From: CAYQDF01 sp964416175 | Lineage (GTDB): Bacteria > Chloroflexota > Anaerolineae > Anaerolineales > UBA4823 | Reading direction: 5' to 3' | Length of the DNA: 26,074 nucleotides | Assembly (NCBI GenBank): GCA_964416175.1 | Contig: CAYQDF010000039.1 | Span: forward strand, 1-26,074 | Program-made: the position numbers and the translations under genes | Shown here: positions 1-7,179 of the stretch, piece by piece | Layout: every line of letters starts with the position of its first letter | Position numbering within the stretch: the stretch's first letter is position 1 | Notes under the pieces: generated by a model | Seen by the model: only the letters and a program-made list of their open reading frames with translations | Database searches by the model: none | What the model was told of the DNA's origin: nothing

Positions 1-597
1 GAGACCTCGATCATCGCCGGAAGCGGGGTCCAGACCCACTCCGCCGGCAGGTGGGGGGATTACAGCAGCATGAGCGTTGATCCGACCGACGACTGTACTT
101 TCTGGTATACGCAGGAGTACGTCGAAACGAGCGGCAGCGCCCCGTGGCAGACGCGGATCGCTTCTTTTGCATTCCCCGAATGCACTGGCGACCAGGCCAA
201 TCTCTCCATAGCCAAGGAGGCTGATCTCGATCCAGTCTCGCCCGGGCAGGAACTCACCTACACGATCACCGTGAGCAACCCCGGCCCTGACATTGCCCTG
301 GATGTCACAGTCACGGACAATCTCCCCTCCGGCGTGACGTTGGTCTTGGTCTCCTCGAGCCAGGGCGACTGCACGGCCCTGCCGTGCAACCTGAGCACAG
401 TCGCATCCGGCGGCAGCGCCACCGTCGAAATCGTCGTTTCCATCGAAGAGGACGCTGCCATCCCTCTGGTCAACACCGCGGAGGTGAGCAGCACGACGCC
501 CGACCCTGACCCCGACGACAACACGGTGACGATCGAGACGAATGTTGTCTTCCACAACTATTTCCCCCTCGTATTGAAGAATTACCAATCGCCCTGA
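1..597 (+). CDS. Secreted/surface protein with a C-terminal DUF11 repeat (5' end outside window)
   Basis: The frame is open from base 1, so this is the C-terminal part of a longer protein; the first Met in view (base 70) lies inside a conserved stretch and is not a start. The first ~55 residues (GDYSSMSVDP, then CTFWYTQEY and WQTRIASF) resemble the end of a large extracellular domain common in Chloroflexota surface proteins. Next comes one DUF11/CARDB-like beta-sandwich: 'ANLSIAKEAD', 'GQELTYTITVSNPGP' and 'VTVTDNLPSGVTL', with a Cys pair typical of secreted proteins. The protein ends in FHNYFPLVLKN, a short tail I recall at the end of many Anaerolineae exported proteins; its function is not known to me. 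The exact role is unknown; adhesion or cell-surface structure is inferred from DUF11. The TGA is followed at once by a 34-bp palindrome and a decayed ABC transporter. Confidence 0.8.
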   Translation, partial: ETSIIAGSGVQTHSAGRWGDYSSMSVDPTDDCTFWYTQEYVETSGSAPWQTRIASFAFPECTGDQANLSIAKEADLDPVSPGQELTYTITVSNPGPDIALDVTVTDNLPSGVTLVLVSSSQGDCTALPCNLSTVASGGSATVEIVVSIEEDAAIPLVNTAEVSSTTPDPDPDDNTVTIETNVVFHNYFPLVLKNYQSP

Positions 598-1232
598 TCC
601 CCAACGACCTCCCGCAGGCAAGCGCTTGCCTGCAGGAGGTTTACGAGGAAGCCCGCCGCCTGTCTTCGGCGTACCTGGAGCGCTTTGACCTGGCGGAGCA
701 CAGGAAGAAAAAGGTCAAAGAGCTGAGCAAGGGCATGCAGCAGAAAGCCCAGACCATCGCCACCCTGCTGCACGAGCCCGACCTGGTGATCATCGACGAG
801 CCTTTCACCGGCCTGTACCCGATCAACACCCGGATGGTCAAAGACCTGCTCCGCGAGCTGGCAGACCGGGGGGTGACCGCGATCCTGTCCACGCACCAGG
901 TGCACCAGGTGGAAGAGATGTGCGACCGGATCCTGTTGATCGACCAGGGCCGGGCGCTGCTCTACGGGCCGATCGGCGAGATCCGTCAGCGCTTCTCTGG
1001 GAATGCGGCGCTGGTTCGTTCCCCCCAGGCCCTGCCGGAGATAGAAGAAGTGACCCGGGTCGAAGTCCACAATGCAGCTTATCGCTTGGTCCTCGCTCCC
1101 GGTGTTTCCGCCGACCGTGTGCTCCAGGCGCTGGTGGCGCGGCATATCCCCCTCGAATACTTCGAGATCGCCGCGCCGACCCTCGATAAGATCTTCGTTC
1201 AGGTCGTGCAGGGGGGCGTAGAAAAAGAATGA
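598..1232 (+). pseudogene. 5'-truncated ABC transporter ATPase (NatA-like)
   Basis: The reading frame shows the second half of an ABC-2 exporter ATPase: helical-domain remnant 'AYLERFDLAEHRKKK' (from about 672), signature 'ELSKGMQQK', Walker B 'LVIIDEPFTGL', the switch histidine in 'ILSTHQ', and the C-terminal regulatory region ending 'PTLDKIFVQVV'. The first ~100 residues, including Walker A (GxxGxGKT), are missing: upstream of about base 640 the frame runs back into the DUF11 gene and the palindrome. Without Walker A it cannot bind ATP normally. No ribosome binding site fits a start; the first ATG (735) lies inside the signature motif. It overlaps the next pseudogene at its stop codon. A real deletion and an assembly join are both possible. 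Confidence 0.8.
607..640. repeat. 34-bp near-perfect palindrome
   Basis: The core GCAGGCAAGCGCTTGCCTGC (614-633) is a perfect 20-bp palindrome. It is flanked by ACCTCC and GGAGGT, with a single mismatched pair (C613/A634). It starts nine bases after the stop codon of the DUF11 gene, at the point where recognisable ABC-ATPase sequence begins. It could be a transcription terminator hairpin (there is no T-tract), an interspersed palindromic repeat, or a deletion hotspot. The palindrome is directly visible; its role is inference. Confidence 0.7.
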
Positions 1233-1680
1233 GAAAAACGTCGAGCTGTTCAGCCTGGACGATCCGAGCGAAACTGCCATCAACGGATTGCAGGATTACC
1301 TCCGCGCCAGCCTGCTGGCAGCCCAGTCGGAGGAGGTCGCCAGGCGGCTGTTGGAAGGGGATCACCTGGAAGTGCGCTCCTTGGACGGCGGGCGCCGCCT
1401 CCAGGAGGGCGACTGGCTTGGGCTGTTCATGCCTTTCTTGATCGGATTCTTTTTCATGATCGCCGTGTTTGCCACGACCGGATATCTGATGCAGGCGGTG
1501 ATCGAGGAGAAAGAGAACCGCACCATGGAAGTCATCATGACCTCGGTCACTCCCGGTCAGTTCATGACGGGGAAGATCCTGGGCATCGTGGGCATCGGCG
1601 GGACGCAGCTCCTGGCCTGGATCACTTTTATCTCGGCTTTCGTCCTCCTGGGGAGCCGTGTCTTCGAGCCGTTGCTCTCT
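1231..1680 (+). pseudogene. Remnant of ABC-2 permease no. 1 (NatB-like), both ends missing
   Basis: The frame begins inside an extracellular loop ('VELFSLDDPS', 'LQDYLRASLL', 'ARRLLEGDHLEVRSLDG') and continues into 'FMPFLIGFFFMIAVFATTGYLM', the cytoplasmic motif 'EEKENRTMEVIMTSVTPGQ', and one further membrane segment ('ILGIVGIGGTQLLAWITF'). Intact NatB-like permeases have an N-terminal membrane helix and ~150 residues of loop before this point, and more membrane helices after it; both parts are absent. The upstream edge falls exactly at the ATPase stop codon (TGA 1230-1232). The only possible start is a TTG at 1288. At about 1675-1690 the frame passes without interruption into a piece of a second permease. 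Confidence 0.75.
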
Positions 1681-2450
1681 GGCGCGGGCTTGTTGATCTT
1701 CGTTCTGGTCGACCGCGTGGCGCCGGGAGCTTTCGCCAGGCTCACGACGCCTCCCCGACCTCCCGCTGAACAGGCCGAGGGGTTCGTCGATCCAGGAGAT
1801 CTGATCCGGAGGATCCCCGAGGACCTCTCCTCTGGCAGCTTCCGAAAATATCCCGATGAAGCCTCCGTTCGTGAAGCGCTTTCAGCTGGTGAGATCAGCG
1901 CATACTACCTGATCCCCGTGGAATACCCGGCGACCGGAGATATAATCTTCGTTCAGGAGGATTTCAACCCCTTTACGATCTTGGAGCAGGGGGCAGCCAT
2001 CCGGCACGTGCTCCATTTCAACCTCCTCGGAGAGGATGCGGAACTCACCAGGCTCGTCGCTGAACCTTACGACCTGAAGATTACCGTCCTGCATCCAACC
2101 TCTGAGCGAGATGAAGACTCCCCCTGACGTTCTTCCTGCCCTACGGCGTGATGATGGTGTACTACGTGCTGATCCTGATGTCTGCCGGTTTCATGCTCAG
2201 CAGCCTGAACAAAGAGCGCGAGAACCGGGCGCTGGAGATCTTGATGGTGACCGTTACACCGCGACAGCTGCTGGCAGGTAAGATCATCGGGCTTGGGTTG
2301 GTCGGGCTCCTGGTAAACCTCGTCTGGCTGGGGATTACCGCAGCGCTGATCCTGCGCGCCGCGGCAGGTCTGTTTCGCGCCCAGTATCTCCTGACAGGGC
2401 AGAAGGTCACCGTGCGGGCCATCTCCCGCTCCCTCTTCAGCCGGGAGTGA
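1681..2450 (+). pseudogene. Remnant of ABC-2 permease no. 2, fused, frameshifted and internally deleted
   Basis: The sequence starts near the first membrane helix of a second permease ('GAGLLIFVLVDRV') and covers the large extracellular loop ('EGFVDPGDLI', 'ALSAGEISAYYLIPVEYP', 'VLHFNLLGEDAEL') to 'TSERDEDSP', where it hits TGA (2125-2127). The protein resumes in the next frame as 'LTFFLPYGVMMVYYVLILMSAG' and 'NKERENRALEILMVTVTPRQ'. One extra C in the C5 run at 2120-2124 would restore DSPLTFF, so this is a 1-base homopolymer frameshift. Near 2355 'LGITAALILR' joins directly to the usual C-terminal end 'AAAGLFRAQYLLTGQK', so several central helices are missing. The remnant ends nine bases before the ileS stop codon, which comes from the opposite strand. 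It is not functional as read. Confidence 0.75.
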
Positions 2451-2459
2451 GCGGAAGCC

Positions 2460-5400
2460 TCACGTCGCCTGGCGCTGCAATCCGATCCTCAATTCGAACC
2501 CATCGATCGTCTGAGTCTCCACGTGAGCGCCTGCCGGCGGATCCCCCTGGACGAGACGGGTTGAGAGCGTTTCTGCCTGAATGTAACCGGCCCACGCCTG
2601 CATCACCGCCTGGAGTTCTCCGCTCCCGGTGTAAGAGAGCGTGATGCGGTCGTCGATGTTGAAGCCGGCGTCTTTGCGCATCGCCTGAACCCGGCGCACA
2701 ATCTCGCGGGCAAGCCCCTCGGCGCGTAGCTCGGGCGTGAGGGTCACATCGAGCGCGACCGTGACCAGCCGGTCGGCTGCGACGGTCAGCCCCTCGACCG
2801 GTTGCGTTTGCACCAGGATTTCTTCCGGAGCGAGGTCTACGACCTGCTGTTCCACTTTCAGGGTGACGGGCAGTCGGGCTTCCACCCGCCGGGCGACCTC
2901 GGCCGGGTCCATGGCGGCCAGCGCCGCGCGGACCTTGGGGAACAGCGCGCCAAACCGCGGCCCTAATGCTTTGTTATCCGGCAGCACCTGGTGGGTGACA
3001 AGCTCCCCCTGGTCTTTCACAAATTCGATCTCCTTCACGTTCAGCTCGTCCCTGACGATGGCAGCGAATTGAGGGCCAAGCCTCCGGTTTCCGCTGGCGT
3101 AGATGAGCGCTTTCGCCAGCGGCTGGCGGACTTTCAGGCCTGCGCTGTTCCGCGCGCTCAGGCCCAGACCGCTGACCTGCCGCGCCAGGGCCATCTCTTC
3201 AAGCAGATCCGCGTCGATAACCGCGAGGTCAGCCTCTGGCCAGGCGCAGTGATGCACGCTCTCCCGCGCTCCTGGCCGTACGGACCGGACCAGGTTCTGG
3301 TACATCGCCTCCGCGACGAAGGGCGTGAACGGCGCCAGGAGCACCGCGAGCCTGACCAGCAAATGGTACAGCGTCGCGTATGCCGCATTCTTGTCCTCAT
3401 CCTGCTCACTCTTCCAGAACCGGCGCCGGCTCCGCCGCACGTACCAGTTGGTCAGGTCATCCAGAAACGCCTCGATAGACACGGTTGCGCTGTACAGGTC
3501 TGATCCCTCCACATCTTTTGTGACGCCAGCCACGACCTGGTTGAGCCGGGAGAGGATCCAGCGGTCGAGCAGGTTATCCGACGGGGGCGGAGATCCCTCG
3601 GGATGAGATGGGTCGAATTCCCCTGCGCCCCTGTCCCCTTTCCCCTCCTGGGGGATAGGGAGTTGACTGCCAGTGATGCTTTCAGAGGAAGCCTGCGGGG
3701 ACCATCCATCCAGGTTGGCGTACGTCACCAGAAAGCTGTACACGTTCCAAAGGGGGATCAGAAAGCTGCGCCGGACTTCATCGCCGCGGTTGTAGCCGAA
3801 GAGCAGGTCGTTTTCCGGCTTGTGGACGCAGTATAGCCAGCGCATCACGTCCACGCCCATCCGGTCGGCGGCCTCGTTGAACTCGATGGAGTTGCCCCAG
3901 CTCTTGTGCATCGGACGGCCGTCCTCGGCCAGGAGCGTCGCGTACGTGAAGACCTCCCGGAACGGCGGGCTGTTGTCGACCACCGTCGCCATCGCCAGCA
4001 GGCTGTAAAACCAGTTGCGGAACTGGCCTGGAAAGGACTCGCTGATCCAGTCTGCGGGGTACCACTGCCGCCAGTACTCCCGGTCCGTGCGGTAACATAG
4101 CGTGCTGAACGGCACGATCCCGGCGTCGAGCCAGGGGTTTCCCACATCGGGGATGCGGCTCATCACGCCGCCGCATCGGGAGCAGGCGATCTTCACTGCG
4201 TCCACGTGGGGGCGGTGCGGGGTGTGTCCGGCGAATTCCTCCCACCCGGCTATCGCCCGCGCCTGGAGCTCGATCTCGTCGCCGATTACCTCAAAGTTCC
4301 CGCAGTCCGCGCAGGTCCAGATCGGCAACGCCAGCCCCCAATACCGCTTCTTGCTGATCATCCAATCGTGCATGTTGCGCAGCCAGTCCATCTCGCGGGC
4401 ATAGCCAAATTCCGGGATCCAGCGGATCTGATCGACCACATCCATGATCTGGTAGCGCAGGGAGGCGGCTTTCTCTTCAGCGGTCAATTCGTTGCGGGGT
4501 TTGTCGTACATGGCTCCCATGCTGATGAACCACTCGCTCACCAGGCGGAAGACCAGCTCGGTCTTGCACCGCCAGCAGGTGGGATATCGGTGCGTGTAAG
4601 GTTCGACGTGGTAGAGGAGGCCTTTGCGTTCCAGATCCTCGAAGATCGGCGTCGACACCTCGCCAACATATCGCCCAGACAGCCAGCCAAAACCGTCAAG
4701 GAAGTATCCCTCTTCGTCCAGCGGAGCGATCAGGGGCAGGTGGTGCTCCCTTCCCAGGAGGAAATCCTCTGCGCCGCAGCCAGGGGCGATATGGACGATA
4801 CCGGTGCCTTCAGATTCGCCGACGCCCTCCCAGAGGATGACTCGGTGCGCCTGCGCCGCGGACAGACCCACCCCCCTGACCAGCTCCGCCATTCTTTCTC
4901 CTTCGCCTGACGCTCGTCCGGCGTTGCCTCCGACCTGGTTCGCGGCCGGAAGGTCGTCGAACGGGCCAGCATAAGCCCACCCTTCCATCTCTTTGCCTTG
5001 CAGCTCTTCAAGGACCTCGTAGTCGCCGCGCAGCATATGCGTCGTCCCTTTGGAGAGGTAGAGAATCTCGTCTCCCTGCCGGACTTTCAGGTAAGTCAGC
5101 TGAGGTCCGACCGCGGCTGCCACGTTGCTGGTCAGCGTCCAGGGCGTGGTGGTCCAGACTAATAAAGATGAAGGATGAGGTTTGAAAGATGTCCTCTTCT
5201 CATCTCTCAAGAGCGGGAATCGCAAGGTCACACTGCGGTGGGTGAGCTCCGCGTACCCGTCCGTGACGATCTCGTGCTGGCTGATGCCCGTGGCGCAGCG
5301 CGGGCACCAGGGCATCACGTCCGCGCCGCGGTAGAGCCATCCCTTCTCCCAGCACTTCTTCAAGAAGGTCCAGATCATGTAGTTGTTCTCGGTGGAGAAG

Positions 5401-5990
5401 GTGAAGTAGCTGCCGCCCAGCTCGGGCAGACCCAGCCGGCCGACGATCCCTTCGACGCTGTCGGTCACCGGTCCCCGCGGACCTTCCAGGGTGATCACCT
5501 GCGCCGGGTCCTCCATCAGGCGGTCTGCCAGCCAGCGCAGGACATCCGGATCGTTCCAGTCCATCCAGTAACCCAGACGGATCGATTGTTCGGTCTGGAT
5601 CGCCGCGTATCTCAGCACCCGCGCCTTGCACATCCGCACGAATTGTTCGAGGCCATAAGCCTCGATGTCCTTCTTGCTCTTGAATCCCAGATCTTTCTCG
5701 ACTTCCACCTCGACCCACAGGCCCTGGCAGTCGAATCCATTCTGGTACCGAAGCTCCCGGCCGCGCATCGTCCAGAAACGCTGGAACAGGTCTTTATACG
5801 TGCGCCCCCAACCGTGGTGCACGCCCATCGGGTTGTTCGCGGTGATGGGCCCATCAATGAACGACCAGCGCGGGTCGCCCCTGTACAGCTCGCGGAGCTT
5901 CCGAAAAGCTCCGATTTCTTCCCAAAGAGTCAGGATCTCCCTCTCCTGGGCTGGAAAATCAACCTTTGCAGGCACCTCTTTAAAAGGCAT
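2460..5990 (-). CDS. ileS: Isoleucyl-tRNA synthetase (divergent Chloroflexota-type class I synthetase)
   Basis: It charges tRNA-Ile in the cytoplasm. The protein is 1176 aa from an ATG at 5990 behind a strong GGAGGAG site; a longer open frame upstream is only the T-box leader. The Rossmann core opens 'WSFIDGPITANNP'. The HIGH motif reads HHGW (residues 58-61) and the KMSKS loop reads MHKSWGN (694-700), both unusual but in the right places. The CP1 editing domain has 'WTTTPWTLTSNVAAAVGP', and Zn-type Cys pairs occur in 'CWRC', 'CADC' and 'CSRCGG'. A tRNA anticodon-binding domain follows ('LLDRWILSRLN', 'DDLTNWYVRRSRRRFWK'), and a C-terminal DUF5915-like region ('AREIVRRVQAMRKDAGFNIDDRI', split here as seen). 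Two stretches (about residues 264-277 and 770-796) look like in-frame repeat insertions. The T-box leader supports isoleucine specificity. Its 3' end meets the decayed permease tail to tail. Confidence 0.92.
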   Translation of the reverse strand: MPFKEVPAKVDFPAQEREILTLWEEIGAFRKLRELYRGDPRWSFIDGPITANNPMGVHHGWGRTYKDLFQRFWTMRGRELRYQNGFDCQGLWVEVEVEKDLGFKSKKDIEAYGLEQFVRMCKARVLRYAAIQTEQSIRLGYWMDWNDPDVLRWLADRLMEDPAQVITLEGPRGPVTDSVEGIVGRLGLPELGGSYFTFSTENNYMIWTFLKKCWEKGWLYRGADVMPWCPRCATGISQHEIVTDGYAELTHRSVTLRFPLLRDEKRTSFKPHPSSLLVWTTTPWTLTSNVAAAVGPQLTYLKVRQGDEILYLSKGTTHMLRGDYEVLEELQGKEMEGWAYAGPFDDLPAANQVGGNAGRASGEGERMAELVRGVGLSAAQAHRVILWEGVGESEGTGIVHIAPGCGAEDFLLGREHHLPLIAPLDEEGYFLDGFGWLSGRYVGEVSTPIFEDLERKGLLYHVEPYTHRYPTCWRCKTELVFRLVSEWFISMGAMYDKPRNELTAEEKAASLRYQIMDVVDQIRWIPEFGYAREMDWLRNMHDWMISKKRYWGLALPIWTCADCGNFEVIGDEIELQARAIAGWEEFAGHTPHRPHVDAVKIACSRCGGVMSRIPDVGNPWLDAGIVPFSTLCYRTDREYWRQWYPADWISESFPGQFRNWFYSLLAMATVVDNSPPFREVFTYATLLAEDGRPMHKSWGNSIEFNEAADRMGVDVMRWLYCVHKPENDLLFGYNRGDEVRRSFLIPLWNVYSFLVTYANLDGWSPQASSESITGSQLPIPQEGKGDRGAGEFDPSHPEGSPPPSDNLLDRWILSRLNQVVAGVTKDVEGSDLYSATVSIEAFLDDLTNWYVRRSRRRFWKSEQDEDKNAAYATLYHLLVRLAVLLAPFTPFVAEAMYQNLVRSVRPGARESVHHCAWPEADLAVIDADLLEEMALARQVSGLGLSARNSAGLKVRQPLAKALIYASGNRRLGPQFAAIVRDELNVKEIEFVKDQGELVTHQVLPDNKALGPRFGALFPKVRAALAAMDPAEVARRVEARLPVTLKVEQQVVDLAPEEILVQTQPVEGLTVAADRLVTVALDVTLTPELRAEGLAREIVRRVQAMRKDAGFNIDDRITLSYTGSGELQAVMQAWAGYIQAETLSTRLVQGDPPAGAHVETQTIDGFELRIGLQRQAT
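3598..3682 (-). repeat. Repeat-like in-frame insertion in ileS (before anticodon-binding domain)
   Basis: On the coding strand, a purine-rich run (blocks of GGGG with ACAGGGGCGCAGGGG, about 3616-3660) encodes 'LPIPQEGKGDRGAGEF' in the linker between 'ANLDGWSP' and 'LLDRWILSRL'. The composition differs sharply from the flanking codons, and similar G-rich wording recurs in mutM (23002-23067). It is probably a short interspersed repeat tolerated in a surface linker. Borders are approximate. Confidence 0.45.
5165..5215 (-). repeat. Repeat-like in-frame insertion in ileS (editing-domain entrance)
   Basis: The coding strand here carries short repeats of the CCTCATCCTTCATC kind, translating to 'RTSFKPHPSSLL' between 'LRFPLL' and the conserved 'VWTTTPWTL'. 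Homologues, as I remember them, have only a few residues here. The low-complexity repeats unlike the surrounding codons suggest an inserted interspersed repeat that kept the frame. The exact borders are approximate. Confidence 0.45.
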
Positions 5991-6362
5991 AACTCCTCCA
6001 AACCGATCGGTAATAAAAAATCTCCCATCCCTCTTCAGGGACGGGAGGCCTGTCCTGACGCCCGCGGTACCACCCTGCTTCCCGGCTGCTGCCGGGCTCT
6101 CATTCAGAGTCATCCGCCTGTCTTGGGTGGTTCTGAATTTCCCAAAGGGGATCGCCTGCTGAGTGCGACCTGGCGGTAACCTGCATCCTCGTAACGGGGG
6201 ATGAGCCCGGCGCCTCTACTCTCAGGAGTCCTGATTTCAAATTGCAGCTCCGGAAGGATTTTCAACCTGCGATGCTGTCCCGGCTCGCACCTCACCCGGG
6301 TTCTCTGGCAGCTCAGCCAGGTTTACTCGTTTCCATCACCGCTTTTCAGCCTTGAAACGGTA
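5991..6362 (-). ncRNA. T-box leader (riboswitch) of ileS
   Basis: The minus strand carries the diagnostic T-box sequence AGGGTGGTACCGCGGG (6076-6061), which pairs with the uncharged tRNA acceptor end, followed by a terminator hairpin with a T-rich tail (6047-6012). Further upstream are typical stem I features, including 'AGAGAACCCGGG' and 'GGTGCGAGCCGGG' (about 6308-6280). A candidate isoleucine specifier codon ATC lies at 6235-6233 in 'TTGAAATCAGGAC'. Uncharged tRNA-Ile would stabilise the antiterminator and let ileS be transcribed. The leader runs from the predicted start near 6362 to the ribosome binding site. The T-box and terminator are seen; the specifier position is a tentative reading. 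Confidence 0.93.
6012..6047 (-). terminator. T-box-controlled intrinsic terminator
   Basis: On the minus strand CTCCCGTCCC and GGGATGGGAG form a 10-bp stem (one G-U pair) around the loop TGAAGA, followed by a T-rich run (TTTTTTATTA). It sits just after the T-box sequence and ~20 bases before the ileS ribosome binding site, the standard place for the switchable terminator. Confidence 0.9.
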
Positions 6363-6368
6363 GCGCAG

Positions 6369-6396
6369 ATTATGCCATAAATTGGATATGAGTCAA
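6369..6396 (-). promoter_or_regulatory. Sigma-70-type promoter of ileS
   Basis: Minus strand: -35 TTGACT (6396-6391), 16-bp spacer, -10 CATAAT (6374-6369). The predicted transcript start near 6362 gives a leader of ~370 nt, which fits a T-box. Confidence 0.7.
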
Positions 6397-6498
6397 TGGT
6401 GCTTATTAACTGGGTCGTCCATAAAATCGACCCGTCTGAGGTTGCCATCTATGGCGGCTAATCACCCGAAGGTCCCTGGACAGAGGTTTGGAAACCGT

Positions 6499-7179
6499 TC
6501 ATTCCCGGCTGGCAATGCGCTGGTTCGTGAAATAGACCAACAAGATGACCCCAAATGAAATGGACAGAAGCAGCAAGGCGATCCGGTTGGCAGTTGTAAA
6601 GTCGTTCTTCTGGACCGCGTCGAAGATGGCCATCGCCAGGGTCTGGGTGCGGCCAGGGATATTGCCAGCCACCATTAAAGTCGCCCCGAACTCACCCAGA
6701 GCGCGCAGGAAACCCAGCATCCCGCCGGCGGCGATGCCGCGCCATGCCACGGGAACCCCAACCCGCCAGAAGAACTGCCACCTCCCACACCCGTCAACCC
6801 GCGCCGCGTCTTCGATCTCGCGTTCGATCTCGGCAAATCCGGTCTTGGCTGTCTGGATCACCAGCGGCATGGCGACGATCGTCGCCACCACGACCGCTCC
6901 GGGCCAGGCAAACACCACCCGTATTCCAAACATCTGCTCGATCCATGTTCCCAGGCCCTGCCGACCCAACGCCACCAGCAGGTAGTACCCCAGGATCGTG
7001 GGCGGCAGCACCAGGGATAACAGGGTCAGCCCCTCCAGGACGACCGTGAATCGATTCCTGGTCCTGGCAAGGTACCAGGCCAGCCCGACTCCCAATACCA
7101 GCGCCGAGAACCCGGCGATCGAGGAGACCCACAACGAAATCGCCAGCGGCGACCAATTGGTGATAAAACTGCCTATCAC
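6499..7179 (-). CDS. modB: Molybdate ABC transporter permease ModB
   Basis: 226 aa, the usual ModB length. It is the membrane channel of the high-affinity molybdate (or tungstate) importer. There are about five to six hydrophobic segments. Family marks are 'LVLPPTILGYYLLVALGR' and 'FAWPGAVVVATIVAMPLVIQ', with the ATPase-docking EAA loop 'EDAARVDGCGRWQFFWRVGVP' and 'LGFLRALGEFGATLMVAGNIPG' after it. The start is GTG, overlapping the modA stop by 4 bases (GTGA), so translation is probably coupled. No modC (ATPase) follows: the next 100 bases hold only a weak hairpin (6412-6433) and the ileS promoter. The ATPase must be encoded elsewhere or be shared. The neighbour ModA supports the substrate; tungstate cannot be excluded. 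Confidence 0.9.
   Translation of the reverse strand: MIGSFITNWSPLAISLWVSSIAGFSALVLGVGLAWYLARTRNRFTVVLEGLTLLSLVLPPTILGYYLLVALGRQGLGTWIEQMFGIRVVFAWPGAVVVATIVAMPLVIQTAKTGFAEIEREIEDAARVDGCGRWQFFWRVGVPVAWRGIAAGGMLGFLRALGEFGATLMVAGNIPGRTQTLAMAIFDAVQKNDFTTANRIALLLLSISFGVILLVYFTNQRIASRE

Noticed and set aside
735..1232. The ATG at 735 as a genuine start of a short ATPase
   Set aside because: It lies inside the ABC signature motif, has no ribosome binding site, and homology extends upstream of it.
5991..6113. A 41-codon N-terminal extension of IleRS
   Set aside because: This stretch is the T-box antiterminator and terminator; the ATG at 5990 has the strong ribosome binding site and matches family N-termini.
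6412..6433. Hairpin GGGTCG/CGACCC as modB terminator
   Set aside because: The stem is only 6 bp with a 10-base loop and no T-tract follows on the minus strand.
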